64,000 nucleotides of DNA from Spirosoma sp. 48-14 (GTDB taxonomy: Bacteria > Bacteroidota > Bacteroidia > Cytophagales > Spirosomataceae), in contig NZ_MKUD01000001.1 of assembly GCF_001898575.1 (NCBI RefSeq), positions 302,424 to 366,423 of the forward strand, written 5' to 3'. Positions 1 to 9,001 of this stretch are shown here, one piece after another. The translations under genes and the position numbers were made by a program. The notes under the pieces were generated by a model that did not search any database, was not told the origin of the DNA, and saw only the letters and a list, made by a program, of their open reading frames with translations. Each line of letters opens with the position of its first letter. The stretch's first letter is position 1.

Positions 1-89
1 CATTCGCCACAGGAGGGGCAGCGTCCGAGCCATTTGGCTGACTGAAGACCACAACTCTGACAGAAATAGGTAGTTTTTAACTTAGCCAT
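1..89 (-). CDS. radA: DNA repair protein RadA, N-terminal fragment
   Basis: Only the first 29 codons lie in the window; the gene continues past the left edge. The visible peptide begins [14 protein letters not shown] and carries two CxxC pairs (Cys10/Cys13 and Cys24/Cys27, the second in CPSCGEW). This is the N-terminal zinc finger of RadA/Sms, a RecA-like ATPase that helps process recombination intermediates by branch migration. The ATPase and Lon-like domains are outside the window. The ATG at 89 is clear and nothing upstream in frame looks coding. The identification rests on the zinc finger alone, but this pattern with the following GEW is very characteristic. Confidence 0.85.
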   Translation of the reverse strand, partial: MAKLKTTYFCQSCGLQSAKWLGRCPSCGE

Positions 90-303
90 CTTTTGGAGAA
101 ACGGTAAACAATATGGCCTAATCAGCGGTTGGATATCGGAACTGATTAAACCTTTTCGGCAACAAGTTATCCAACCCGCAACGGGAATTTTAGGGATAAC
201 TGCTTACTAATATCAACGCCATTCACTCAAAATTAGTTGGCTTTTTGTACCGCAATAAACCGATTTCCGTTAATCAGACAGTACAATCATTTTACAACCA
301 GCT

Positions 304-975
304 ATGAACAAAATCCTGCTTTTCGTTTCACTGACTCTACTGCCCGCCTGTGTATTTGCTCAGGGCTTTCAATTTGGTATCAAGGGGGGCGTAAACCTCT
401 CTAAACTTAGCTTTGGCAACTTTGTGTCGACCGGAAGTAATTCGAATGGATCGCCTAGTGTGAGTGTGGATGGCCAAACCTTCCGCAACAATTTAAATGC
501 GAGTCTGGATAGCCGCACTGGCACCTCCTTCGGTGTTTATGCCCGTATTGGTAGCAATCTATTTATCCAGCCCGAGCTTTTGTATTCAACCCGTGCTGGT
601 TCGTTCGACGTCATTCGGAATGGGCAAACGGAAACCGTTACCGTGAAAACAACCACGTTCGATGTACCTGTTCTACTAGGTATTAAAGGAGGCCCTATTC
701 GGGTGGTAGCTGGCCCCGTGGCTTCGTTCCGCATAAATGACAACCAGTCATTAGGCCAGGCAGTAAAGCAATATACCAACGGAACCCTGAACGATGCCTG
801 GTCGCAGGCATACTATGGCTATCAGGTAGGCGGTGGCCTCGATATTGGTTCTTTCGGACTTGATGTTCGTTACCAGGGGAATATAACCGAAATTGCCCAG
901 ATTAAAGACAACTCGTCCCAGTTTAGTCAGGGGATGAAAACCTGGCAAATCACGCTCGCATTCAAAATAATATAA
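304..975 (+). CDS. Outer-membrane beta-barrel (porin family/PorT-like) protein
   Basis: A 223-aa protein with a signal peptide (about residues 1-19, ending VFAQ). Alternating beta strands rich in Gly and aromatic residues follow, including GIKGGVNLS near the start, FIQPELLYS in the middle and a last strand WQITLAFKII. This is the layout of the small outer-membrane beta-barrel family (PorT/OMP_b-brl_2) that is abundant in Bacteroidota. It should sit in the outer membrane as an 8-strand barrel; its cargo or role cannot be read from sequence. It is a single-gene unit followed by a strong terminator. Confidence 0.8.
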   Translation: MNKILLFVSLTLLPACVFAQGFQFGIKGGVNLSKLSFGNFVSTGSNSNGSPSVSVDGQTFRNNLNASLDSRTGTSFGVYARIGSNLFIQPELLYSTRAGSFDVIRNGQTETVTVKTTTFDVPVLLGIKGGPIRVVAGPVASFRINDNQSLGQAVKQYTNGTLNDAWSQAYYGYQVGGGLDIGSFGLDVRYQGNITEIAQIKDNSSQFSQGMKTWQITLAFKII

Positions 976-1002
976 CAGAAGCTAGTAGATTATAGAAAAA
1001 CA

Positions 1003-1050
1003 AACCGTTGCTGTCCGCCCGATCGGGTTTGCAGCAACGGTTGTTTTTTT
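1003..1050 (+). terminator. Rho-independent terminator
   Basis: Perfect 11-bp stem (AACCGTTGCTG, 1003-1013, with CAGCAACGGTT, 1032-1042) followed by a run of seven T residues. It ends the transcript of the porin-like gene at 304-975. Confidence 0.9.
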
Positions 1051-1153
1051 CAATTAACCCACTAAATACGTACAGTCTTTAGTCGAACACCATCCATTTA
1101 AACCATTCGTGATATGTTCTGTAAAACGGGCGACAAGGGATGGTTTCGACTTT

Positions 1154-1573
1154 TTAATTATATAGCCGGTGCCAGTACTGGGCAAGCTGCTGCGAAATAT
1201 CTTTCATACGCCGACGTGAAATGGCAACTTCGCGTCCATCAGCCAAACGAACCTGACGATCCCGATTGAAGATGTTCCGTTGCACATAGGCGAGGTTAAC
1301 GATGTATGACTTGTGAATACGAAGAAACATGGAAGCGTCCAAAGTCTTCTCAAATTCTTTGAGTGTTTTCGACACTAAAAACCGCTTCCGATCGCGCGTG
1401 TAGAGAAACGTATAATTACCTTCTCCCTGGAGACACAGAATATCATCGACCGAAATAAAGATGGTACGGTTTAGATATGGCAACGCAATACGTTGCGCGC
1501 TACGCTGATATGAAGCGGGAAAATGGGGAACAACAGGAATTGGTTGAACGGACGAGAATACGTTAGCTTCCAT
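1154..1573 (-). CDS. Stand-alone LytTR DNA-binding protein (first of two)
   Basis: A 139-aa protein that is nearly all one LytTR domain (about residues 30-130). Typical family motifs are visible: FISVDDILCLQGEGNYT, LVSKTLKEFEKTL, FLRIHKSYIVNL and DGREVAISRRRMK. LytTR domains bind direct repeats in promoters and normally sit behind a receiver domain. Here there is none, only about 30 unstructured N-terminal residues. No histidine kinase is adjacent. A paralogue with the same architecture lies about 250 bp upstream, so the two probably arose by tandem duplication. Targets are unknown; autoregulation or regulation of the barrel gene next door is possible but unproven. Confidence 0.85.
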   Translation of the reverse strand: MEANVFSSVQPIPVVPHFPASYQRSAQRIALPYLNRTIFISVDDILCLQGEGNYTFLYTRDRKRFLVSKTLKEFEKTLDASMFLRIHKSYIVNLAYVQRNIFNRDRQVRLADGREVAISRRRMKDISQQLAQYWHRLYN

Positions 1574-1825
1574 GATAGAGAGTGTTTTGGTTCGTGTTCT
1601 AAGTGATTACTGACGAAGCAAAACTACCTGATGGCTACTATCTGGGAAAGAAATAGCCTGATCTACAAGGGGCGTCCAAAGGATTAACCATTTGCAAATC
1701 AGACTATTACGAGCCGATCTCGTATTTTATTCAAGTGAATGTACTCAGAGCATTGCGTAAAACTACGTAGTTGGAACCTATGTGAATTGCCCTATAATTG
1801 ATCGGGAAATCCCATGCTTACCTGC

Positions 1826-2257
1826 TTAAACTAAGGCAACGGGCTGAAAATCCCGAATTCGATCGATAAACATTTGCGCCCGCCGACGAGAGATTTTCAC
1901 CTGCTGTCCATCTGTAAGTTCAAGCTCCCCTTCTTTCTTAACGAAGAACTTACGAACAAACCCAAGGTTAACAATGCAAGATTTGTGTACCCGAACAAAT
2001 GCCTGCCCTTCGAGCATAATTTCATATTCTTTTAACGTGCGCGATACCAGCATTTTGGTGCCATCTTTTAGAAAAAACTTGGTATAGTTACCACACCCCT
2101 CGAGCCTAACTATTTCGTCAGTGGACACCGTACGTTTCCGATCATAAAATGGAATGAGTAATTTCTGTAGACAATTTGAATCGGCAATTTTTTCCACACT
2201 ATTGTGGAAACCTCTGGACACTGTGTCAAAAAGAGAGTCATTCGCGAATGCATTCAT
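1826..2257 (-). CDS. Stand-alone LytTR DNA-binding protein (second of two)
   Basis: A 143-aa LytTR protein (domain about residues 35-135). It contains STDEIVRLEGCGNYTKFF, MLVSRTLKEYEIML, FVRVHKSCIVNLGFVR and DGQQVKISRRRAQ, each aligning directly with the 1154-1573 protein. There is no receiver, membrane segment or sensor domain, so activity must be set by expression level or a partner protein. The two genes run in the same direction with a 252-nt gap, long enough for the downstream copy to have its own promoter. The regulon cannot be read from the sequence. Confidence 0.85.
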   Translation of the reverse strand: MNAFANDSLFDTVSRGFHNSVEKIADSNCLQKLLIPFYDRKRTVSTDEIVRLEGCGNYTKFFLKDGTKMLVSRTLKEYEIMLEGQAFVRVHKSCIVNLGFVRKFFVKKEGELELTDGQQVKISRRRAQMFIDRIRDFQPVALV

Positions 2258-2618
2258 AGCTGTTTGATCGGGTGTTTAATAATGGTTATATAGAGGCTGA
2301 CATTCAGAAACTTACCAATTTTATATCTGTATCGGCGCCACTGGTTAACCTGCCTTCTCTGTCGAATCAATCTACAAGAATCAGTCCTACTTACTAAAAT
2401 CAACGTATATTCATAAAATAATTCTATAACTCGTTATAAATCAGCAAATACAGCCATTTACTCAACAATACATCTATAATCTACTCCAAATCCGCTTCTT
2501 GGTAACGCCCAAATTTGGCCAACGTTAACCAATTCAATAATGACCTTATTTCACAGATTGGGCTGCTCTTCTTAGTTTTCCCTACCTTTGCACTAGCGAA
2601 TGGCTAAATGAGTAACCT
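2258..2618. other. Intergenic region between divergent LytTR gene and pheS
   Basis: A 361-nt AT-rich gap. The right end holds the pheS promoter annotated separately; the left end must hold the promoter of the LytTR gene at 1826-2257, but no clear TAnnTTTG box was recognised there. No open frame, tRNA or repeat was seen. Confidence 0.5.
2558..2590 (+). promoter_or_regulatory. Bacteroidota-type promoter of pheS
   Basis: An exact TAnnTTTG -7 box (TACCTTTG, 2583-2590) lies 22 nt after a TTG -33 element (2558-2560). The pheS start at 2619 is 28 nt downstream of the -7 box. This is the known housekeeping-sigma promoter form of Bacteroidota. Confidence 0.65.
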
Positions 2619-3677
2619 ATGCTGGATAAAGTAAAAGACCTCTACCAGGAGATTGACCACTATACGATTAGCTCACCAGAGCAATTAGAGCAGTTTCGGA
2701 TGCGGTTCATCAGCCGCAAAGGCGTGATAACGGAACTGTTTGAACACTTGAAAACCGTTCCCCAAGCCGATCGCCGGGCTGTTGGGCAGGAATTGAATGG
2801 GTTAAAAAATCTGGCACAGGAGCGTTTTGATTCATTCAGCCAGCTTATAGAAGAGCAACGTACTGCTGCCAATAGTGCTCCACCAGTCGATCTGACGCTG
2901 CCAACCATCCCGAATCTGACCGGCACGCAACACCCGCTCACATTGGTTCGGCAGCGTATCATTCAGATTTTTGAGCGAATTGGCTTTAATGTGGCTGACG
3001 GACCTGAAATTGAAACTGACTGGTACAACTTTGGGGCGTTGAATTTCCCCGATAACCACCCTGCCCGCGATATGCAGGATACGTTCTTCATCGAGAAATC
3101 GGAGAGCGGTTCCCCTTCGTCCGACGTTTTATTACGGACGCATACCTCCAATGTTCAGATTCGTCTGATGGAACGGCAAAAATCCGGTACCGAATTTCGG
3201 CCCATTCGGTCTATTATGCCTGGCCGCGTTTATCGGAACGAAACCATTTCGGCCCGGGCGCACTGTATGTTCCACCAGGTGGAAGGGATTTACATTGACC
3301 GTAATGTTGGTTTCAAAGACCTGAAAGATACACTCTACCACTTCGTAAAAGAGATGTTCGAGCCGGGTACGCAGATTCGGTTCCGGCCATCCTACTTCCC
3401 CTTTACGGAACCGAGTGCCGAAATCGACATTTCATGCCAGATCTGCGGAGGTAAAGGCTGTAACATCTGTAAACATTCGGGATGGGTAGAAATTGCCGGT
3501 TCGGGGATGGTTGACCCGCAGGTGATTGCCAACTGTGGGATCGACCCCGAAGAATATACAGGCTTCGCTTTCGGTATGGGTATCGAACGGATCACTCAGT
3601 TAAAATACGTCGTGAATGACTTACGACTCTATACCGAAAACGACGTCCGTTTCCTCCGTCAATTTGAAGGACTCTAA
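2619..3677 (+). CDS. pheS: Phenylalanine--tRNA ligase alpha subunit
   Basis: A 352-aa class II aminoacyl-tRNA synthetase subunit that charges tRNA-Phe together with PheT, which is not in this window. An N-terminal coiled coil (about residues 1-85) is followed by the catalytic core with FNVADGPEIETDWYNF, FPDNHPARDMQDTFF, LLRTHTSNVQIRLM (motif 2 area), CMFHQVEGIYID and GFAFGMGIERITQLKY (motif 3). Length matches the family norm of about 330-350 aa. A CxxC-x3-CxxC cluster (CQICGGKGCNIC) sits before motif 3, a feature of many bacterial PheS proteins. It has its own promoter and is followed by a palindrome and xseA. Confidence 0.97.
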   Translation: MLDKVKDLYQEIDHYTISSPEQLEQFRMRFISRKGVITELFEHLKTVPQADRRAVGQELNGLKNLAQERFDSFSQLIEEQRTAANSAPPVDLTLPTIPNLTGTQHPLTLVRQRIIQIFERIGFNVADGPEIETDWYNFGALNFPDNHPARDMQDTFFIEKSESGSPSSDVLLRTHTSNVQIRLMERQKSGTEFRPIRSIMPGRVYRNETISARAHCMFHQVEGIYIDRNVGFKDLKDTLYHFVKEMFEPGTQIRFRPSYFPFTEPSAEIDISCQICGGKGCNICKHSGWVEIAGSGMVDPQVIANCGIDPEEYTGFAFGMGIERITQLKYVVNDLRLYTENDVRFLRQFEGL

Positions 3678-3686
3678 CTACAATGA

Positions 3687-3761
3687 TTGAATGACAGAAT
3701 GATTGAATGATTGAATCGACGGGCGCAGGTCTTTTATTCATTCAATCATTCTGTCATTCAA
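3687..3761. repeat. Long-arm intergenic palindrome (pheS-xseA)
   Basis: Two perfect 24-nt inverted arms (3687-3710 and 3738-3761) separated by 27 nt. The arms are built from the degenerate words ATTGAATGA/TCATTCAAT. It lies between two same-strand genes and lacks a T-run, so it is not a standard terminator. Similar architecture recurs at 21573, 26092 and 27057. Confidence 0.85.
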
Positions 3762-3779
3762 CAATTCAATCATTATTTT

Positions 3780-4982
3780 ATGTCTCCCATCCGTCTTTCT
3801 GATCTGGCGTTTACCCTTGAAGCTGTTCTGGATGAAGCTTTTGGGCAGAAAGCGATGTGGGTAGTCGCTGAAACGAGCGATATCAAGAATTATCCAGATC
3901 GGGGCTATTGTTTTCTGACGCTGGTAGAGCGGGACTCCGCCAGCCGCGAAACGGTGGCCAAACTGGAAGCCTGCATCTGGCGACGAAATTACCATACCAT
4001 CGGTGATTTTGAACGGGAAACGGGAGTAGCCTTCGCACGCAATATTCAGTTGCTGCTGCTTGTATCCGTTGCTTTTAATCCGGTGTACGGCTTACGCCTG
4101 GAAATTCTGAAAATAGACCCGTCGTATACGCTTGGAAACCTCGAACGGGAGCGACAGGCCGTACTAGACTCACTCGTCAAAAATCACCCGGATTTGGTCT
4201 GGCTCGAAGCGGGGCATTACATCACCGCCAATCAGCTTTTACCACGCCCTGCCGTTATCCAGCGAATAGCCCTGATTACGGCTCCCAATTCGGATGGATG
4301 GCGGGACTTCCGGCACGAACTGGCCCAGAATCCGTTTGGATACGACTTTGTGGTCGATGAATACCTGACACAGGTGCAGGGCCAGGGTGCCGAGCGAGCC
4401 ATATGTGGACAACTGGAACGCATCCGGCTCAGTGGTATTTCGTACGATGCCGTTGCGATGGTACGCGGAGGAGGTTCGCAGCTTGATTTTGGTTCGTTCG
4501 ATACCTATCTGATGGGCCATACGGTAGCGGGTTTCGGTATTCCCATTCTGGCAGGCATCGGGCATGAGCGCAATGTGAGTATCACCGATCTACTCTGTCA
4601 TCAGAGTGTGAAAACGCCAACTAAAGCAGCTGCGTTCCTGATTGAACACAATCGACAATTTGAAGAAAGCTGCCTGCAACTTCGCGAACGACTCCGGCTT
4701 GCGGCTCGGGAGGCTATGTTGACAGCTCGGGAAAATCTGGATCGGGAAACCGAACGACTACGATTTGTAAGCCAGGCCTACTTCCGCGAACGCCATACCG
4801 ATCTTACCGAAAAAGCCGTTACCCTACGCCACCTCGATCCATCGAATGTGTTACGCCGTGGCTATGCACTGCTGCTGCGCAATGGGCGAATCATTACCCA
4901 GGCTGCTAGCGTACAACCAGATGAAACACTTCAGGTACAGATGCGTGATGGAATAGTAACTGTTACTGTTCTGGAACCGTAG
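3780..4982 (+). CDS. xseA: Exodeoxyribonuclease VII large subunit
   Basis: A 400-aa protein from the ATG at 3780 (MSPIRLSDLAFTLEAV). An upstream in-frame extension would translate the palindrome and is rejected. The N-terminal OB-fold (about residues 1-100) holds WVVAETSDIKNYPDRGYCFL. The catalytic region follows, with ALITAPNSDGWRDF, the conserved VRGGGSQLDFGSFD, IPILAGIGHERN and SVKTPTKAAAFL, and then a C-terminal coiled coil and tail. Exo VII degrades single-stranded DNA to oligonucleotides and needs the small subunit XseB, encoded 75 nt downstream. The divergent N-terminus is typical of Bacteroidota XseA. Confidence 0.93.
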   Translation: MSPIRLSDLAFTLEAVLDEAFGQKAMWVVAETSDIKNYPDRGYCFLTLVERDSASRETVAKLEACIWRRNYHTIGDFERETGVAFARNIQLLLLVSVAFNPVYGLRLEILKIDPSYTLGNLERERQAVLDSLVKNHPDLVWLEAGHYITANQLLPRPAVIQRIALITAPNSDGWRDFRHELAQNPFGYDFVVDEYLTQVQGQGAERAICGQLERIRLSGISYDAVAMVRGGGSQLDFGSFDTYLMGHTVAGFGIPILAGIGHERNVSITDLLCHQSVKTPTKAAAFLIEHNRQFEESCLQLRERLRLAAREAMLTARENLDRETERLRFVSQAYFRERHTDLTEKAVTLRHLDPSNVLRRGYALLLRNGRIITQAASVQPDETLQVQMRDGIVTVTVLEP

Positions 4983-5057
4983 CAGTCTGAAACTAGCCAG
5001 TGCCGAGACCTATCTACTCGCACACTACCAATTTTCGAGTCGATAACTTTCAACTCT

Positions 5058-5252
5058 ATGACAATGACGTATCAGGACGCTTACGACCAACTGACAACCT
5101 TGGTCGACGAAATTGAAAACGAGCAAGTCCCTCTGGATGAACTACCTGGCAAAATCCGACTAGCTACCGAGCTCATTACCTTCTGCCAGGAACGACTTCG
5201 GGCCGTAGAAACGGAGTACCAGGAAGTTATCGAAAAACTGCCAAAGCGATAA
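5058..5252 (+). CDS. xseB: Exodeoxyribonuclease VII small subunit
   Basis: A 64-aa, largely helical protein with the XseB pattern: YQDAYDQLTTLVDEIEN, then VPLDELPGKIRLATEL and CQERLRAVETE. It binds the coiled-coil stalk of XseA as several copies per holoenzyme. It follows xseA on the same strand by 75 nt, the usual gene order. A second ATG two codons in (5064) is an equally good start. Length is normal for the family. Confidence 0.93.
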   Translation: MTMTYQDAYDQLTTLVDEIENEQVPLDELPGKIRLATELITFCQERLRAVETEYQEVIEKLPKR

Positions 5253-5403
5253 ATTAGGATTTTTATTATAAGGTCGTATCTAACCTTTGCTAAACCTTGC
5301 CTAATTTTATCCCCTGTGAAAATAAAGGGGTACATTGTGCCAGAGATCGGTTGTGATGAATGAAGAAGTGCCCACTTACCGCCTGATTGAGTCTGTTGAA
5401 AAT

Positions 5404-6732
5404 ATGAATTTATTCGCCAATATAACGAATGTATTAAGTTCAGATGTTCTGTCGCGCATAGCAACGTACATCGACGAACCACCTGCTAAAACTACCAAAG
5501 CTGTCAACGGTCTTGTTTATACGATTGTTGGGGGATTAATGAAACGGACCACCAGCGAAATAGGTGTTAATCAGCTTTATAATCATATTCAAAAAGGTCG
5601 GTTTGATGGGTCGCTAACTGAAAATATGGCTACCGTTCTTCGCGACCCAACTTTAACGAATACGCTTATCATGCAGGGTAACGACGTGATCAGTCACTTA
5701 CTGCCTGCTATGAAAAGTTCGATTGGCAATATGATTTCGGGTTATGCCGGTATCCGTAATTCGTCGGCTATTGCGCTGTTAGGTTTAATTACATCACTCG
5801 TTCTTCATGTACTGGGCAAGCAGGTTAAAGATCAGAAGCTGGATGCCGATGGGCTGGCGGCTTCCCTGTTTACCGAACGCGAAACACTAGTCAATGCGGT
5901 GCCGGAGGATTTTATGCCGCAATTAGTGGAGAAAGTAGGCTTACATCAGGTCGTAGCGGGTCTGGCCATGCCCGCCCGACGGGCAGCCGAGTCGTCGGGA
6001 CGATCAACCGCAACAGCTACCCGACCAGCCGTCAGCTATGAGCCTGTCGATGAATCAGATGGAGACAATGAAACCTTGACAAAATGGGGTGTCGGAGCGC
6101 TCATCGCCTTGGCTCTCGGTATTGGCGGTTACTATCTCTATCAAAATACGCAGCGCTACTCGGATGGTCAGGAAGAGGTAAAAGACGTGACAACTATCAC
6201 CAGCGACACCGTTCAGACGGATACTGTAGCCCGATCGCTGGCCGTTCCGATTGACTCATCTGCCAAAACGCCACCTAAATCAACCTCGGTAGCCGCCATC
6301 ACCACAGCAGCTCCTTCCACAACGGTAGCGACTGCTGGCGATCTGACCAGCAAAATAGCGCCTTACCTGGGCAATGCCGCGTTACCCAAAGGGCGTGTTT
6401 TCCCACTTACCTCAATCACATTCCCACCGGGTTCATTTTCAATGACTCCTGGCTCAGAGGCTGGTATTGCTGAGTTGACGACGCTTCTGAAAACCTATCC
6501 TAGTCTCCAGGTTCAACTGGTAGGCTATGCCAACGATGCCAAAGGCAATATGACGAACAAAAGTCTGTCGTTCAAACGAGTAGTTGAAATCAAGCATCGA
6601 TTGATGGCGGCTGGTATCGACTATATGCGACTCGACGCCATCGGGCGTGGCACTGGTGTTTCCAAGGCCGATACTTCGGGTATACCCAAGCCCACCCTAC
6701 GCAAAATTGACTTAAAAGTGGTAGTCAAATAA
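5404..6732 (+). CDS. DUF937 domain protein with C-terminal OmpA-like domain
   Basis: The protein starts MNLFANITNVLSSDV, the usual opening of DUF937 (YidB-like) proteins, so the ATG at 5404 is preferred; an in-frame ATG at 5356 is the alternative. The DUF937 region covers roughly residues 1-180. After a low-complexity linker comes one transmembrane segment (GVGALIALALGIGGYYLY), a Thr/Ser-rich stretch and an OmpA-like domain (about the last 110 residues: ITFPPGSFSMTPGS, LQVQLVGYANDAKGN, LSFKRVVEIKHRL). OmpA-like domains bind peptidoglycan, so the protein probably spans the inner membrane with the C-terminus on the wall. The function of DUF937 is unknown. A terminator follows. Confidence 0.8.
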   Translation: MNLFANITNVLSSDVLSRIATYIDEPPAKTTKAVNGLVYTIVGGLMKRTTSEIGVNQLYNHIQKGRFDGSLTENMATVLRDPTLTNTLIMQGNDVISHLLPAMKSSIGNMISGYAGIRNSSAIALLGLITSLVLHVLGKQVKDQKLDADGLAASLFTERETLVNAVPEDFMPQLVEKVGLHQVVAGLAMPARRAAESSGRSTATATRPAVSYEPVDESDGDNETLTKWGVGALIALALGIGGYYLYQNTQRYSDGQEEVKDVTTITSDTVQTDTVARSLAVPIDSSAKTPPKSTSVAAITTAAPSTTVATAGDLTSKIAPYLGNAALPKGRVFPLTSITFPPGSFSMTPGSEAGIAELTTLLKTYPSLQVQLVGYANDAKGNMTNKSLSFKRVVEIKHRLMAAGIDYMRLDAIGRGTGVSKADTSGIPKPTLRKIDLKVVVK

Positions 6733-6761
6733 AGGCTCTACTCAGCCAGATCACTATTAGC

Positions 6762-6796
6762 AAAACGCCCTCATGCACACGCGTGAGGGCGTTTTT
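6762..6796 (+). terminator. Rho-independent terminator
   Basis: Stem AAAACGCCCTCA with TGAGGGCGTTTT around a short loop, followed by T residues. It ends the DUF937/OmpA gene. Confidence 0.88.
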
Positions 6797-6901
6797 ATTT
6801 ATCTACGATACCTACACCTATAATGAATTTCTCTCTGTTTTCTCTAAACAACTTCACTCAGCTACAGTTCATAACCCATAGTGACTAACTAATAAACTGG
6901 T

Positions 6902-7990
6902 ATGAACACACAAACAGGAAAAACCGCCCTGATTACAGGTGCCTCTAGCGGTATCGGTCAGGAAATTGCCAAACTGTTTGCTCAGGATGGCTATAATTTA
7001 GTGTTGGTAGGCCGTAGCGATGAAAAACTGGAGCGGCTGGCGGAGGTTTTCAAGAATAACTATGGCACCCAGCACATAACCGTAATTGGCAAAGACCTAG
7101 CGACAGAAGATGCCGCTCAGGATGTATATGATCAGGTGAAGGCAAAAGGTATTACCGTTGATGCACTGGTCAACGACGCCGGTGTTGGCCTCTACGGCCT
7201 GTTTGCGACCGATACCGACTGGGAACGGGAGAAAGCCATGATTCACCTTAATGTGCTTACCCTCACGCAGATGACAAAGTTGTTTTTGTACGATATGCTG
7301 GCCCGGAACGACGGCAAAATTCTGAATCTGGCCTCGATCGTTTCCATTACACCCAACCCCATGATGGCCGTATATGCCGGAACGAAAGCGTACGTATACA
7401 ACTTCACCCAATCGCTCATCAATGAGCTAAAGGATACGAACGTAACGGTTACAGCGCTCCTGCCCAATGCAACAGACACGGATTTCTTCCATAAAGCGGG
7501 GGCCGATAACACCAAAGTTACTGACGAAGTACAGGACCCACTCATGGTGGCTAAGGCTGGTTATGATGCTTTGATGGCTGGCAAACACAAAGTGATTCCG
7601 GGTGGTTTGAAAAATAAATCGTACGAAATTCTTGCTTATGTAGCCCCTCAGGAAACCCTGGCGGCCGTCATGCGAAACAAAATGGCGCAAAAACCTGAGC
7701 CAGAAGAGGCCGAAAAATCATCGTCAGCAGCAACTTGGGGTATTGGCTTCGGCATTGCCGTTCTGGCGGGCATCGCCCTGGGCGTAGCTTATGCTAACTC
7801 GAATGCTATTGACCGGGCTAAGTATCGGTATAAAGCAAAATCCTGGGGCGACACGATTTCGGACGCACTCTCGTCCGTGACCGACAATGTAGTCGACTCG
7901 TTGGTAGACGCCTATAAATCCACGAAGAACAAGGCCGAAAAGGTCGTTGCTCGGGAAACCGAACTGGTTGAAGACGAAGTGGACGCATAA
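6902..7990 (+). CDS. Short-chain dehydrogenase/reductase with C-terminal membrane anchor
   Basis: Residues 1-260 form a classical SDR domain. They hold the Rossmann motif TGASSGIG, NDAGVG in place of NNAG, the catalytic Ser in NLASIVSI, and YAGTKAY (YxxxK). It resembles the DltE/YqjQ-like group, NAD(P)-dependent oxidoreductases of unknown substrate. Unusually, about 100 residues follow: an acidic linker, one transmembrane helix (about residues 277-298, WGIGFGIAVLAGIALGVA) and a basic then acidic tail. This would anchor the enzyme in the inner membrane. The next gene, a membrane protein, follows by 34 nt, suggesting co-transcription and perhaps a shared task. Confidence 0.88.
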   Translation: MNTQTGKTALITGASSGIGQEIAKLFAQDGYNLVLVGRSDEKLERLAEVFKNNYGTQHITVIGKDLATEDAAQDVYDQVKAKGITVDALVNDAGVGLYGLFATDTDWEREKAMIHLNVLTLTQMTKLFLYDMLARNDGKILNLASIVSITPNPMMAVYAGTKAYVYNFTQSLINELKDTNVTVTALLPNATDTDFFHKAGADNTKVTDEVQDPLMVAKAGYDALMAGKHKVIPGGLKNKSYEILAYVAPQETLAAVMRNKMAQKPEPEEAEKSSSAATWGIGFGIAVLAGIALGVAYANSNAIDRAKYRYKAKSWGDTISDALSSVTDNVVDSLVDAYKSTKNKAEKVVARETELVEDEVDA

Positions 7991-8024
7991 TCACTCAGAA
8001 GGCCCTGTCAAACCTATCTAAGTC

Positions 8025-8981
8025 ATGAAAAACTCATCATTCTGGCGCATTGCCACAGCCGTAATCGCGGTAGGCAGTATTCTCTACACAACCGTCCTAA
8101 GCAATAGTTCAGGATCGCAGGCTAATGCTAACGACGAAGATGACGACGAACCCAGTGGCTCCGAATACGAATATGATGTACCACCTGAATACCAGCATGT
8201 TTTTGAGAAAAACAGCCTGGTTCCTGCCGGTTGGGCATTCGGTGTGGTCTGGTCAACGATCTATACGGGCTTAACTGCTCTCTCCGTACATCAGGCCCTG
8301 CCGAGTCAGGAACGCAACCCGCGTTACATACAGGCATTACCCTGGTGGTGGGCCAGTTGGGCACTCAATGCGCTATTTGGGCGGTTCTTCTCTCAGAACG
8401 ATCCGCAGAGCATTGTCATCTCCGACCTAACGACCAAATTCAATCTACCTGCCGCTTTGGCTTTGCATCAGAGTCTGGAAATAGGGAAAACCGATGTTCC
8501 GTCGCCCGAAAAATACCTGCGAATTCCTGTCAGTTTGTATGCGGGCTGGCTTACGGCTGCTACGGTTGTCGGCACACCCAATACCCTACTGACACTGGGC
8601 CTTTGGCATTCCGACAAAAAACGCGATGAGGCCATCGCATCGGGTATTCTAAGTGCTACAGCCGGGGCTGGGTATCTGATTGGTCACCGACTAAACGATC
8701 CGTGGTATATGCTGCCCTTCGTAGCTGGTTTTTCGGGTATTGCCAATCGCCAGTGGAATAAACATCCGCTGGTTGGATGGACAGCAGCTACATTGGCGGC
8801 TGCTTATGTGGGTTTCCTGGCCTACTGGCTTCCTAAAGGTAAATTTCATGACTACGACCGAATCGTAGTCCATGATACCGAAGCTGAGGTACTGGCAGGC
8901 CCCGTCGAAACTGCGGAACCTGTGCAGGCAGCAATCGCCCGTGAGCGTACCAAACCAATTGAAATAGAGAATCTTGATTGA
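8025..8981 (+). CDS. Multi-pass membrane protein resembling the TspO/MBR family
   Basis: A 318-aa protein with an N-terminal hydrophobic segment, a very acidic linker (residues 35-50, rich in Asp/Glu), and then several tryptophan-rich transmembrane helices. Sequences such as VPAGWAFGVVWSTIYTG and PWWWASWALNALFGR recall the PPGWVFGPVW and W-rich helix patterns of TspO/MBR proteins, which bind porphyrins and sterols. The chain is about twice the TspO length, with 6-7 predicted helices and a charged tail. Membership is likely but not certain. It is coupled to the anchored dehydrogenase upstream and ends at a terminator. Confidence 0.6.
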   Translation: MKNSSFWRIATAVIAVGSILYTTVLSNSSGSQANANDEDDDEPSGSEYEYDVPPEYQHVFEKNSLVPAGWAFGVVWSTIYTGLTALSVHQALPSQERNPRYIQALPWWWASWALNALFGRFFSQNDPQSIVISDLTTKFNLPAALALHQSLEIGKTDVPSPEKYLRIPVSLYAGWLTAATVVGTPNTLLTLGLWHSDKKRDEAIASGILSATAGAGYLIGHRLNDPWYMLPFVAGFSGIANRQWNKHPLVGWTAATLAAAYVGFLAYWLPKGKFHDYDRIVVHDTEAEVLAGPVETAEPVQAAIARERTKPIEIENLD

Positions 8982-9001
8982 TAGTAACGCTTATCCAGCG
9001 G

